This document shows, piece by piece, positions 18,093 through 26,703 of a stretch of DNA of 64,000 nucleotides; position 1 is the first letter of the stretch; the number at the start of each line of letters is the position of its first letter. The notes below the pieces were generated by a model. The model did no database searches and was not told the DNA's origin. It saw only the letters and a list, made by a program, of their open reading frames with translations. The stretch spans positions 1,612,001 to 1,676,000 of the forward strand of contig NC_009616.1 of NCBI RefSeq assembly GCF_000016905.1. Direction: 5' to 3'. The position numbers and the translations under genes were made by a program. This DNA is from Thermosipho melanesiensis BI429 (GTDB lineage Bacteria > Thermotogota > Thermotogae > Thermotogales > Fervidobacteriaceae).

Positions 18093-19208
18093 GTGAAAAG
18101 GTTGGTTGTTTTCTTTTTGTTTTCTGTTATTATGCTTTTTGGAGTAGAATTTGAATTCAAGATTCCAATTTTTGATGTAGAAAATGGAATTTATGAGATT
18201 TATAAGTTTGAAAAAGACAATAAAGTGGAATATACCGTTGTGTTTTTTGATGAAGATCATCCAAATTTTTTTATTGATTTTGTCTATGATGTGTTTAGAC
18301 TTTTTAAATGGGGAAGAATTTACGATGTTGAAAGCTTTTTGGTGGAAGGTACTAATATAATTTTTAAAGATGATTTTTGTATTTCGTCTAGCTATTTTCA
18401 AGTGGAAAATTTGCATAATTATGCAGAGTTACCTTTAAAGGATTTTGAAAGTAAAAATGGAAAAATAATAATTTACGTTAGTACTTGGAATCATATGTTT
18501 TCAAATATCTCACTAAATGATGTAAAATATGCTTCTTTTTCATCTACTCCTTTGCTAGGAGATAGAAATTATGTAGAGGAAAAGTTTAGAGGAAATCCTA
18601 GATTGATTTTTAGTCTTTTGTTTGCCGTTCTAGTAATTTTTTTTGGTATTCTTACTATGGTAAGAAAATCTCAAAATAGGGATGCAGTCTTTTTTAAAGT
18701 GTTTACTACGTTGTTTTGTCTTTTGATTGCAATGGTAAATTCATCTGGTGTTGAATGGTTGTTGGTTTTGGGTCTTTTTTTTGGAGTTGTAGGTGATTAT
18801 TTTATGGAGTTTGATGAGAAGTTTTTGTATGGAATGTTTTCTTTTTTTGTTGGTCATATTTTTTATTCATTGGGATTTTTATTAAAATTTGGGATACCAA
18901 AATTTAGTATTTTTATTTTAATTTATTTCTTTTTCTTACTTTTTTATTTCATAATTTTATCGAAGCAAGTTGATTTAAAAGTTCCAATGTTTCTATACGG
19001 TCTTGCAATAAGTACAATGTTTGTTTTTACATTTTCTTCAATAGATAAAATGGGATATTTCCTACCTTTAGCTGGTGTGCTTTTTATCTTTTCTGATTTT
19101 TTAATTGTAGTTGATAAATACATAAAGAAAATACCTTTATCAAATGTGTTAATTTTAAGTACTTATTTTTCTTCGCAATTGATTATTTCATTGTCAATTA
19201 TCTTTTAA
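18093..19208 (+). CDS. Membrane protein with C-terminal YhhN (lysoplasmalogenase-like) domain
   Basis: 371 residues. A signal peptide and an extracytoplasmic N-terminal region of about 150 residues precede seven or eight transmembrane helices from about residue 165. The helical part fits YhhN/TMEM86: LGLFFGVVGDYFME (acidic motif), FFVGHIFYSLGF (His) and a late FIFSDFLIVV. The family includes lysoplasmalogenases, though bacterial roles are mostly unproven. The extra N-terminal domain is unusual for YhhN. GTG start at 18093 with AAGGGGGGA upstream. Confidence 0.65.
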   Translation: MKRLVVFFLFSVIMLFGVEFEFKIPIFDVENGIYEIYKFEKDNKVEYTVVFFDEDHPNFFIDFVYDVFRLFKWGRIYDVESFLVEGTNIIFKDDFCISSSYFQVENLHNYAELPLKDFESKNGKIIIYVSTWNHMFSNISLNDVKYASFSSTPLLGDRNYVEEKFRGNPRLIFSLLFAVLVIFFGILTMVRKSQNRDAVFFKVFTTLFCLLIAMVNSSGVEWLLVLGLFFGVVGDYFMEFDEKFLYGMFSFFVGHIFYSLGFLLKFGIPKFSIFILIYFFFLLFYFIILSKQVDLKVPMFLYGLAISTMFVFTFSSIDKMGYFLPLAGVLFIFSDFLIVVDKYIKKIPLSNVLILSTYFSSQLIISLSIIF

Positions 19209-19220
19209 GGGGGGAGTGTA

Positions 19221-20000
19221 TTGCAACTTGGAAATTATATATGTAAGGAAATAAACGGCTTTTTTCTTTGTAAATCAAGTATGTTATATCAATTTAAAAA
19301 GCTCTTTCATGTTGTAACAACAAGAAAAGTGCGAATAAATGGTTGTAGTGAAGAGTTGGATTTTTCTTTAAGAAATGAAAATTCACTAAAACAGTTTGAA
19401 TATTTTCTAAGGTTTATAGGTGTTGAGAAAAAGGATGTAATTTTTGCTGAGCAAGTTCACGGAAATAGGATTGAATGTGTAAAAAGAAGAAATTTGAAAG
19501 ATGAGTTGAATGTAATAAAGGGAGTTGATGGTTTAGTAACAAATGAAAAAGGGGTTTTTTTGATAACTCGTTTTGCTGATTGTATTCCAATTATTGCATA
19601 TGATTCTAAAAGAAACGTAGTTGGTGTAGCTCACTCAGGCTGGAAAGGAACTTTATTTGAAATTTCTAAGCAATTAATTTTAAAAATGAATGGTGAATAC
19701 GGTTGTTTTCCAGAGGATATATTTGTGAGTCTTGGTCCTTCGATTGGTCCACAGAGTTTCGAAGTAAAAGAAGATGTTTTGAAAATGTTTTATGAAAAAT
19801 TTGGAGATGGTTATATAAGGAGAACTAACGAATTAACTTACATAAATTTATGGAAGATAGTTGAAGATCAACTTTCAGAAGTTGGTGTAAGAAATATAGA
19901 AATTTCAATGGTAGATACAGTTAGTTTTAATGACTATTTTTATTCATACAGAAAAGAAAAAAAATTTAAAAGATTTGCTGTCATAGTAGGATTGTTGTAG
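19221..20000 (+). CDS. pgeF: Purine-nucleoside phosphorylase-type YfiH/PgeF (laccase-domain) protein
   Basis: 259 residues with the family signatures FAEQVHGNRI (here IFAEQVHG), GLVTNEKGVFLITRFADCIPI, VVGVAHSGWKGT and SLGPSIGPQSFEV, which supply the His/Cys metal ligands. YfiH-family enzymes act on purine nucleosides or edit cell-wall precursors; older annotations call them polyphenol oxidases. TTG start with AAGGGGGGAG upstream, 12 bases after the YhhN gene, so likely one operon. Confidence 0.88.
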   Translation: MQLGNYICKEINGFFLCKSSMLYQFKKLFHVVTTRKVRINGCSEELDFSLRNENSLKQFEYFLRFIGVEKKDVIFAEQVHGNRIECVKRRNLKDELNVIKGVDGLVTNEKGVFLITRFADCIPIIAYDSKRNVVGVAHSGWKGTLFEISKQLILKMNGEYGCFPEDIFVSLGPSIGPQSFEVKEDVLKMFYEKFGDGYIRRTNELTYINLWKIVEDQLSEVGVRNIEISMVDTVSFNDYFYSYRKEKKFKRFAVIVGLL

Positions 20001-20233
20001 AATAAATGCAGTTTTTTTATTTTTCCTTCTCTTTCTTTTTTATATGACCTATAAGAAATTAATTTTTTGTCAAATTATTCATTTGAGAAAACTAAATAAG
20101 TCGATAAAAAGGAAGTGTGGGTGATAAAATTGACAAATGATAAGCAATTGTTATCTATATAGATATGATTATAATTTTTGAAAATGGACTAAAAGAAAAA
20201 TCCTACACATACAGCCCCTATTATAGATATTTT
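20001..20233. other. Intergenic region between convergent genes
   Basis: No gene seen. A plus-strand TTGACA (20130) with TATCTA 16 bases downstream could be a promoter for a short transcript, but no clear product or terminator follows. No strong terminator serves either convergent gene. Confidence 0.4.
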
Positions 20234-21379
20234 TTATTGTAATTTTTTTGTTTCTTCACTTGTTGAGATTTTTTTACCTTTAATTGTACTATTTCTAATT
20301 TCTTCATTTGCATTTTTTATTGTGGTTAAAGCTCTATCAATTGTTTCGGCTTTTTTGTTTATTTTTTCTAGTAATTGAAGTAAGGTTTCAACCATTTGTT
20401 TGTATTTTCCAATATCTCCTTCTTCCTTTAGCCTAATGTATTTGTCTTGTAATGTATGTGCAATTACAAAAACATCTTTGTAACTACAAATGTATACATT
20501 GTTTTCTCTTCCTATCCCAACAAGTTCAGGGGCTATGTCAATAATTGCTTCGGGAAGTACTAACAAGCAACTATCTGTTGTATTGGCAAGATTTTGATAC
20601 TTTTGCACTCTTTTGATTTCTTTTTTTACTTTATTTATTATTTCTTTTTTTAATTTTTCTCTAATAATTATATCTTCAGTTTTGTTGTATTTTTCCAATA
20701 TTTCAAATACGTCAGGTAATTTTGAATCAATTGGAATATATTTGCCATCACCTAGATCCCATGCAAATTCAACTTCACCGTTTTCAGTTTTGAGGTTTGT
20801 CTTGATTAGTCCTACTTTTATAGATTCTTTTAGGGCGTCCTTTAATAATACTTCACCTGTTATTCCACGGGTTTTTGTACCTGAAACAGTCTTTGCAAAA
20901 ATAGAGATCATTCTTTTCATATCTTCAATTTGAGCGTCCCTTCTTTTTTCAATTTCTTCCCTTGATTTTCCCTGTTCAATTAAGAATTTTTCTGTATTTT
21001 TCTTTTGTTCTTCAAAAAAATTTTTCATTTGCATGACAAGCTCTTCAATTCTTTTGTCCTTTTGTTCATCAATTTTTATTGTTCTTTCACTTAATTCGGA
21101 AAAAAGTTTATGAGTGTTTTCTATAAATTCATTAAATCTTCTTTCTTTTTCTTCGTTTAATTTTTCTCTTTGTCTTTCAGTTTCAAGCCTTGTTTTTTCA
21201 ATTTCTTCATATTTTGCTTTTAACTCAGCAATTTGAATAGTAAGGTTATTGATCGTGGAAATTTGAGTTGATATTTCCTCAGCTTGTTTTTCATTTTTCC
21301 CTATTCTATATCCAAACTTATACCCCAAAAATATTCCCACAGATAAACTTATAATTATTGAAGCATATGTACTTATCAC
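20234..21379 (-). CDS. rmuC: DNA recombination protein RmuC
   Basis: 381 residues. An N-terminal transmembrane helix (about residues 3-23) leads to a long coiled coil (residues 35-145, rich in EEIEKTRLETERQREK-type heptads). The RmuC nuclease-like domain follows: GTKTRGITGEVLLKDAL, FAWDLGDGKYIPIDSKLPDVFEIL, then LVLPEAIIDIAPELV. RmuC restrains inversions and rearrangements between repeats. GTG start with AGAGGTGAT upstream. It stands alone between convergent and divergent neighbours. Confidence 0.9.
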   Translation of the reverse strand: MISTYASIIISLSVGIFLGYKFGYRIGKNEKQAEEISTQISTINNLTIQIAELKAKYEEIEKTRLETERQREKLNEEKERRFNEFIENTHKLFSELSERTIKIDEQKDKRIEELVMQMKNFFEEQKKNTEKFLIEQGKSREEIEKRRDAQIEDMKRMISIFAKTVSGTKTRGITGEVLLKDALKESIKVGLIKTNLKTENGEVEFAWDLGDGKYIPIDSKLPDVFEILEKYNKTEDIIIREKLKKEIINKVKKEIKRVQKYQNLANTTDSCLLVLPEAIIDIAPELVGIGRENNVYICSYKDVFVIAHTLQDKYIRLKEEGDIGKYKQMVETLLQLLEKINKKAETIDRALTTIKNANEEIRNSTIKGKKISTSEETKKLQ

Positions 21380-21512
21380 AATATCACCTCTTTATATATG
21401 TCTATTTTAATTTTATCATAGTTTTCTACGTAGATATATTTATTGAGAAGAAAAATATTCTCAAATGTTATCAGATGTGTTTGTTCAACATATGTTTATA
21501 TCATCCAAAAAA

Positions 21513-21540
21513 TTGACAAAGAAACAAAAAACAGTATAAT
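21513..21540 (+). promoter_or_regulatory. Consensus sigma-A promoter
   Basis: TTGACA (21513-21518) and TATAAT (21535-21540), both perfect, separated by 16 bases and 35 bases upstream of the thioredoxin-like gene. Confidence 0.85.
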
Positions 21541-21575
21541 TGTTAAGGAAAAAAATCTGACAAAGAAGGACCAAT

Positions 21576-21845
21576 ATGAAAATTTTATATTTTAAAAATG
21601 ATAAATGTTCTGTTTGTGAGGCAATGTTACCAAAGATTAAGAAAGTTGCAGATGATTACAATATAGATTTTGAAGTAATTGATGTTATCAAAAATCCAGA
21701 AATTGCAGGTCAAAATCTCGTTTTAACGGTTCCTACTGTTTTATTTGTTGATAATGGTACTGAGTTGACAAGATTTGCGAGAAATTTTAGTGTTTCAGAA
21801 ATTGTTTCTTTTATTGAAAGATATCTTGAGTTTGTAAATAATTAA
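21576..21845 (+). CDS. Thioredoxin-fold protein
   Basis: 89 residues with YFKNDKCSVCEAMLPKI (active-site CSVC in place of CGPC) and VPTVLFVDNG carrying the cis-Pro. It is small for a thioredoxin and resembles the short thiol-disulfide proteins of thermophiles. It probably reduces a specific partner; none is evident nearby. It has its own consensus promoter and a terminator right after the stop, so it is monocistronic. Confidence 0.85.
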   Translation: MKILYFKNDKCSVCEAMLPKIKKVADDYNIDFEVIDVIKNPEIAGQNLVLTVPTVLFVDNGTELTRFARNFSVSEIVSFIERYLEFVNN

Positions 21846-21868
21846 AAAGGCCGAATGGCCTTTTTTTT
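21844..21868 (+). terminator. Intrinsic terminator
   Basis: AAAAAGGCC / GGCCTTTTT stem with GAAT loop and a T8 tract, directly after the thioredoxin-like gene. A TATAAT at 21873-21878 for the next gene follows within five bases. Confidence 0.93.
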
Positions 21869-21902
21869 ATGCTATAATAATTTTTTAGAGAGGAGGGATT
21901 GA

Positions 21903-22769
21903 ATGCACATTTTTTCTGCAATAGTTTCAGCTTTTTCTTCTTCTGTTACCTCAATATTTGGTAAACTTTCATTTACAATTGGGGCAACACCATTACAAAT
22001 ACTTTTTATTAGATTTCTTTTTTCTTTTTTATTTGCTTTTATTTTATTTTTTTTGTTAAGGAAAAAGTTTAGTGCTAAGCTTTTTTTGTTTTTTGGCAGT
22101 TTGGGTATTTTAAATTACGGGATAGCTGCCTTTTTGTTTTTTTATGGTTTAACGTTTTTAAATCCTGCCTATGCTACAGTTTTGTTTTTTACAAATCCAA
22201 TTTTTGTTTTGATTATTCAATGGATATTTTTTAAAACTCAAAAGAGTTTTTTTAGTGCTTTATCTATCATATTTTCATTTTTAGGTGTTATTTTAGCAAA
22301 TATTGCGGAAAGTATTTTTGGTTCAGATAATATAATTTACGGTACCTTTTTAGTGTTAGGTGCTGCTTTTTTAAACGCTTTATTTATATCTATTTCTGGT
22401 GAGAAAATAAAGAGTTTAAGTACCAGTGTAGTTGAAAACGTGTTTTATACTTTTTTGGGAACTTTTGTGTTTTATTTTTTGGTGATACTTTTATTTGGTC
22501 AAGTTCATTCTTTGAAGTTAAGTTATTTTCCATATGGAATTTTACTTTCAGTTTTTTCTACGTTTTTGCCTTTGTCACTTAATTATTTTTCTCTTAAAAA
22601 GGTTGAATCACATTCACTAGCAGTTATTATGCCACTTGAAATTGTTTTTGCAAGTGTTTTATCTTACTTAATTTTTAAGGAAACTTTTAGTTTGATAAAA
22701 GTTATAGGTTTTGTATTTGTTGGGATTGCTCCAGTTATTGATAATTTAAAAAACTTACGTAAATCTTAG
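21903..22769 (+). CDS. EamA/DMT-superfamily transporter
   Basis: 288 residues with ten predicted transmembrane helices in two EamA repeats (for example AIVSAFSSSVTSIFGKLSF at the start and AVIMPLEIVFASVLSYLIFKE in the second half). The family exports amino acids, metabolites or drugs; the substrate is unknown. GAGAGGAGGG precedes the ATG. A TATAAT at 21873-21878 is the likely promoter. Confidence 0.85.
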   Translation: MHIFSAIVSAFSSSVTSIFGKLSFTIGATPLQILFIRFLFSFLFAFILFFLLRKKFSAKLFLFFGSLGILNYGIAAFLFFYGLTFLNPAYATVLFFTNPIFVLIIQWIFFKTQKSFFSALSIIFSFLGVILANIAESIFGSDNIIYGTFLVLGAAFLNALFISISGEKIKSLSTSVVENVFYTFLGTFVFYFLVILLFGQVHSLKLSYFPYGILLSVFSTFLPLSLNYFSLKKVESHSLAVIMPLEIVFASVLSYLIFKETFSLIKVIGFVFVGIAPVIDNLKNLRKS

Positions 22770-22946
22770 AAATTTTTTCTAACAATTTTGATATTGTAAT
22801 ATCAAGGATGATTCTTCGTACAATAGGATACGTTATCTTATTGGAAAATCCGGCTATGTATAGTGGTTTGTTTTTTTCGTAGGCTTTTATTGTTCCAATA
22901 ACTACTTTTGAAATACTATGGACATTATGTTTTTTTAATTCAGCTT
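22735..22946 (-). pseudogene. C-terminal remnant of a short-chain dehydrogenase
   Basis: The minus strand reads a coherent 60-codon tail: ...SISKVVIGTIKAYEKNKP, then LYIAGFSNKITYPIVRRI and a stop. This matches the C-terminus of SDR family enzymes of the DltE type (a 'VA..ALKA..KGKP.vIPGf.NK' pattern). It is cut upstream by a TAA at about 22945 and has no N-terminal Rossmann part. Its end overlaps the transporter gene on the other strand. Probably a relic of a deleted gene. Confidence 0.55.
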
Positions 22947-23059
22947 ACAAGGTAAATAAAATAATTGTACAAAAAATAACTTGGTCAGTTTACTGATTTG
23001 CTCAAAAAACTAATTTTTATGAGGTGTAATTTACAAAAAAACTAAGATAAAGTTATTTA

Positions 23060-23089
23060 AATAATCCCCATCCATGGATGGGGATTATT
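23060..23089. terminator. 30-bp perfect palindrome, probable terminator of the ABC operon
   Basis: AATAATCCCCATCC and its exact complement meet without a loop at CATG. It overlaps the stop codon of the minus-strand ABC gene at 23085. Reading leftward it is followed by TTATTTAAATAACTTT, a weak T-tract. It could terminate the exporter operon or act as a bidirectional barrier. Confidence 0.6.
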
Positions 23090-24017
23090 CTACTATTTCA
23101 CTTAACTGTTTTGCAGATATTATTGCTTCTCTGAAGTTGTCCCATAATCCTACTGATGTTAATAAATGGTATTTTATTAGTGCAAATAGATTTGTTAATG
23201 CAAAAAATGTTCCAACGTTGGATAGTTGTATTCCTCTGTAAATTATTAACAGATAAAAAGTAGTGGATATTATGTCTCTTGTAAAAAATGTTAAAAAGTA
23301 ATCTGTTTTGTATGTATGGGTTAGTTTATCCCAAGTCTTTTTAAAATTGTTTTTGAAATTTTTTATTTCAAATTCTTGAGATTCAAATAATATTATTTCT
23401 TCTATCCCAGAAAACATGTCTGATACGTATGATTTCATGTTTAAAAATTCGTCTTGCACCAATTTGTAGTTTTTATAGAAAAACTTGTTTGCTATTGCTA
23501 AAAATGTTAAGATCAAAATGGCAAAAATAATCATTAAAAATCCAGAGAATTTATCAAGTGTATACATTGTAAACATGTAGAATGTTATTTTAAATGCAAA
23601 AACTAATCCTCCAGTATTTTCATAATCGGAGATTATGTTTAACATATTTTCGGTAGTTCTTAAGGTTATTTCAGAATAAAATGCAGGAGATTTTTTTGAA
23701 AAATTGGTAAAGTCCTTTTTCATTATCTTTTGAAATGAGTATTCTCCCAAATATTTTAAATAACGGCCTTTTACAAATGAAACAAAACTTTTTCCAATGA
23801 CAAGTAGCACGTGACTTGATATTATTGCTATTACATACAAAAGTCCAGTTATTGCAAAATCTTTATCTTTTGATATCGCATAGTTTATTATGTCTCTACT
23901 TAATATGGCTGAGTATGAGATGAGGAAACTAGAGATTATTCCGAATATGTTCATAGAGACAAGCATAATAATTACTTTTCTTGGAACTTTAAATATCCAT
24001 TTTAAAAAATTTTTCAT
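23085..24017 (-). CDS. ABC exporter membrane subunit (transmembrane domain only)
   Basis: 310 residues with five or six transmembrane helices and the ABC-exporter type-1 pattern (LVSMNIFGIISSFLISYSAI; coupling-helix segment SFQKIMKKDF). It ends before any nucleotide-binding domain, unlike normal half-exporters. The ATPase is encoded separately just upstream. It is third in the operon and begins four bases after the ATPase stop. Together with the 318-residue membrane subunit it would form a TMD-NBD-TMD exporter. Confidence 0.75.
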   Translation of the reverse strand: MKNFLKWIFKVPRKVIIMLVSMNIFGIISSFLISYSAILSRDIINYAISKDKDFAITGLLYVIAIISSHVLLVIGKSFVSFVKGRYLKYLGEYSFQKIMKKDFTNFSKKSPAFYSEITLRTTENMLNIISDYENTGGLVFAFKITFYMFTMYTLDKFSGFLMIIFAILILTFLAIANKFFYKNYKLVQDEFLNMKSYVSDMFSGIEEIILFESQEFEIKNFKNNFKKTWDKLTHTYKTDYFLTFFTRDIISTTFYLLIIYRGIQLSNVGTFFALTNLFALIKYHLLTSVGLWDNFREAIISAKQLSEIVE

Positions 24018-24021
24018 AGAA

Positions 24022-24756
24022 TCAGTCCTTTCTGAATTTTTTTGTTAGTTCTTCTTCTGCTTTGAAAAATCTTTTTAGTAAGCTGTTTTCAGAATGTTCA
24101 TCGTATTTTCCTTTTTCAACTATTTTTCCATTTTCTAATACTGCAAATTCATCTGTTATCGATAGGATTGAAAATCTATGAGATATTAATATCAAAGTTT
24201 TGTCTTTAACGAATTCTTTTATATTTTCAACTACTTCTCTTTCAACAAGTTTGTCTACACCTTCTAATGGTTCATCAAGAATTACTATTTCAGGATTTCT
24301 TAATAACAAGCGGGCAAGTGCAATTCTTGCTTTTTCACCTCCTGATATGTATTTTCCTTCATCACCTAAAACAAAATCCAAAGTTTTTGTTTCCATAAAT
24401 TTTTTTAACCCAGCCATTTCAAGCGCTTTATACATATCTTTTTCTTTTGCATTTGGATTTGCAACTAATAGATTGTCTTTGATACTTCTGTTAAAAATGT
24501 GTGCTCTTTGGCTTAAGACTCCTATCATTTTATACCAATCTTCAATCTCATTTATGCTTTTTTTATTTACAAATATTTCTCCAGAATGTGGAGAAATGTA
24601 TCTTAATAGTAATCTAATAAGTGTAGTTTTTCCTTCCCCACTTGAACCTACTATTGCCAATTTTTCGTCCCGTTTTATTGTTAAATTAAAGTTATCTAAT
24701 ATCTTTTTATTTTTGTATTGAAAAGTTACGTTTGAAAACTCTAACTTTCTAAACAT
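24022..24756 (-). CDS. ABC exporter ATPase subunit
   Basis: 244 residues: A-loop FQYKNKKILD, Walker A GSSGEGKTTL, Q-loop GVLSQRAHIF, signature ISGGEKARIALARLLL, Walker B IVILDEP and H-loop ISHRFS. All catalytic motifs are intact. It reads like the NBD half of an MsbA/LmrA-type exporter made as a free protein. The ATG at 24756 overlaps the upstream gene's TAA by one base (TAATG) with GGAGGG before it. An in-frame start further upstream lies within the previous gene and lacks a ribosome site. Confidence 0.9.
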   Translation of the reverse strand: MFRKLEFSNVTFQYKNKKILDNFNLTIKRDEKLAIVGSSGEGKTTLIRLLLRYISPHSGEIFVNKKSINEIEDWYKMIGVLSQRAHIFNRSIKDNLLVANPNAKEKDMYKALEMAGLKKFMETKTLDFVLGDEGKYISGGEKARIALARLLLRNPEIVILDEPLEGVDKLVEREVVENIKEFVKDKTLILISHRFSILSITDEFAVLENGKIVEKGKYDEHSENSLLKRFFKAEEELTKKFRKD

Positions 24757-25712
24757 TATTTTCCCTCCCTTAAATAATCGTTGTATGCAACTTTTGCCCT
24801 GGATATTACCCATGAGATATAATCGGTGTCATGTATATATACCTGAGAAAAACTTGAAAGTTTTTCTGCAAAAGAAAATAACATAAGAGCAATTCCCGGT
24901 GTTATTTTTCCAAAATATACTTCTAAACTGAGAAAAACTATTAGTAAGGGTGTTGTTAGGATGGCTAATAATTCATATGTTACGCCAAATCTTAGCTCTA
25001 CTTTTCCAAATGAATCATAACTTTTAACTAAATAGTTGTACGTATCTTTAATCCAGTTAAATGTAAATGGTACGGTTTCATAGCTTTTTAATTCTTCATA
25101 TCCAGAATATACGTCTGATAATGTTTCGGCTGTTTTGTATTCTGATTCATTCATTTGTTTTGATACTTTTTCTTCAATTTTTACTTTTTTGTTTGCTGAA
25201 ATCCAAGTAATAAGTATTCCAAAAGTGGCAATTATACCTATTTTCCAGTTGAAAAATAGTAATATTAGTATAGAAAATGCCATTAGAAAGGGTAGTAAAA
25301 AGACAAATATGGAAAATCTGTTGTAGAAAAATTCAAAAATATGTTTAAAACTAAATATTTTATCCATTTCTTTTTCTGGAATAATATTTATATCTCCTTT
25401 TTTTAAGATATTTTCTATTGATCTTTCAATTAAAAATTTTGGTGCGCTAGAAATTGAAAATATGATTCTAAAATATCCCTCAATTTGTTGTAACACAAAG
25501 TTGGATAAATAAATTAACACGAAAATAAGAAATATCTGTAAGGTTTTACCGCTGTTTCCAAAACTGTCAATAAGTTTTCCAAGAAGAAATGGAATTACAA
25601 ATGATAAAATAGTTGCCAATGTGTAAGTTAAATCGATAAAAAACTTTTTTGTTCTAAAGCTTTTTGGAAGAAGACGATGGTAAATGAAAAAATATTTGTA
25701 AAAATTTTTCAC
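24756..25712 (-). CDS. ABC exporter membrane subunit (first gene of operon)
   Basis: 318 residues, six-helix exporter TMD without an ATPase domain, starting VKNFYKYFFIYHRLLP. I use the GTG at 25712 because AAGGAGGGA lies seven bases upstream; a possible start at 25754 lies within the leader terminator. First of three genes (TMD, NBD, TMD). The leader carries a short reading frame and an intrinsic terminator, which points to attenuation. The cargo is unknown; a small peptide is a reasonable guess from the leader. Confidence 0.75.
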   Translation of the reverse strand: MKNFYKYFFIYHRLLPKSFRTKKFFIDLTYTLATILSFVIPFLLGKLIDSFGNSGKTLQIFLIFVLIYLSNFVLQQIEGYFRIIFSISSAPKFLIERSIENILKKGDINIIPEKEMDKIFSFKHIFEFFYNRFSIFVFLLPFLMAFSILILLFFNWKIGIIATFGILITWISANKKVKIEEKVSKQMNESEYKTAETLSDVYSGYEELKSYETVPFTFNWIKDTYNYLVKSYDSFGKVELRFGVTYELLAILTTPLLIVFLSLEVYFGKITPGIALMLFSFAEKLSSFSQVYIHDTDYISWVISRAKVAYNDYLREGK

Positions 25713-25737
25713 AGTAATCCCTCCTTGTGAATAAAAT

Positions 25738-25768
25738 AAAAAAAGCTCCGACAACTCGGAGCTTTTTT
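25738..25768 (-). terminator. Intrinsic terminator inside the ABC operon leader
   Basis: GCTCCGA / TCGGAGC stem, GTTG loop on the minus strand, flanked by A7 and T6 tracts. It lies between the promoter at 25910-25937 and the first exporter gene, with the gene's ribosome site just beyond the T-tract. The position suits an attenuator; it could also terminate rightward transcription since it is symmetric. Confidence 0.8.
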
Positions 25769-25784
25769 ATGTTATAACAAAAAA

Positions 25785-25876
25785 TTATAGTTTGCTTAAA
25801 GACAAACTACTAATTGTTGAGTTGTCGTTGTTATTTGATATTAAATTGTCTTGGAATATGTTTTTATCTTTCTCAC
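25785..25876 (-). CDS. Short leader reading frame ahead of the ABC exporter
   Basis: A GTG at 25876 with AAAGGAGG eight bases upstream starts an 11-residue frame (MRKIKTYSKTI) that stops at 25841. A -1 shift at the ATAAAAAC run would continue to 25785 and give about 29 residues (...NIFQDNLISNNNDNSTISSL). Either a leader peptide coupled to the terminator downstream or a small exported peptide is possible. A 7-bp hairpin (25788-25809) overlaps its end. No known peptide family is recognised. Confidence 0.4.
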
Positions 25877-25909
25877 TTTAAAAACCTCCTTTGAAAGCAA
25901 CTCGTGAAA

Positions 25910-25937
25910 ATTGTATCAAATATATTGTATTTGTCAA
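25910..25937 (-). promoter_or_regulatory. Promoter of the ABC exporter operon
   Basis: On the minus strand, TTGACA (25932-25937) and TACAAT (25910-25915) are 16 bases apart. Transcription would start near 25903, leaving a leader of about 190 bases that includes the short frame and the attenuator-like terminator. Confidence 0.75.
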
Positions 25938-25940
25938 GGG

Positions 25941-26267
25941 ATGGTAGTTTGGAATAGGTTCTTGAAAAAGTTTGTAAAAAGATCGATATTTTTTCATAAA
26001 AATATTGATGAGATGAATAATTTAATTGATAAAGATAGATTTTATAGGATATGTTTCAAAAAGTGTAGAGATATCAATTTCACTTTATTAGAAAATTTGT
26101 TAGGTTTTATGATTATTCAGTGTATGAAAAATTTTCAAAAACATAAAAAACATTCTATGTTCCTTCTTCAAAATACAAAAAAAACGGGATTATATGTAAA
26201 TATTTTTCATGATTTAGTTTTGAGTGAAACATATAAAAAAATAAGTAAAGTCCCTGAAAAATATTAA
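25941..26267 (+). CDS. Hypothetical protein, uncertain
   Basis: About 108 residues (MVVWNRFLKKFVKRSIFFHK...). It is Lys/Phe-rich and has helical segments (FTLLENLLGFMIIQCMKNF) but no recognisable family. The start region overlaps the -35 of the divergent ABC promoter and has only a weak AAGGG site directly before the ATG. It may be the remnant of a regulator (the arrangement of a short N-terminal helix pair is loosely TetR-like) or not a gene. Confidence 0.3.
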   Translation: MVVWNRFLKKFVKRSIFFHKNIDEMNNLIDKDRFYRICFKKCRDINFTLLENLLGFMIIQCMKNFQKHKKHSMFLLQNTKKTGLYVNIFHDLVLSETYKKISKVPEKY

Positions 26268-26398
26268 GCGAGGAAATAAATAGATTAAAATTATCAAATA
26301 AGTAAATTATATAATTATATAAAGATTAAAAAGATTTTTGAAAAAAGTGTAAAATATAAAAATATAAAATATTTGGATAATTTGATATGAATAAATTT

Positions 26399-26703
26399 AA
26401 TAAAAAATTATATTTAAATTTACTATTTCGCAAATTAAACAATTTACAACATCGCAAATCGTTACGAAATTCACGGTAATTTTCATGTAACAACATGCCG
26501 GGAAAGAGCTTTAATAAATGGGTTGCAAAATGTCTTTTGTAACGTTTGTGTTAAGCAAGAAAAATAGTCCAAAAATTGAGTAGGTTTTCCGAAATGAAAA
26601 TGCAAAAGAAACTTCATGAATAAGTGAATTTACGAATTAGCAACTTCCTAGAAATGCATTCGCAAAAAATAAGGTGTTATAATATTTATGAGAAAGGTGA
26701 CGG
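26399..26703 (+). repeat. CRISPR leader of array 1 (left copy of an inverted duplication)
   Basis: This 305-bp stretch is, as far as I can read, the reverse complement of 39852-40157, differing by at most a base or two. It carries an extended -10 (TGTTATAAT, hexamer 26678-26683) that would start transcription about 14 bases before the first repeat. Identity stops at about 26399, in an AT-rich stretch without a gene. Confidence 0.9.

Noticed and set aside
20130-20233. Small RNA after the promoter-like TTGACA
   Set aside because: The -10 is poor and no terminator or conserved fold is visible, so it is kept only as a note in the intergenic entry.
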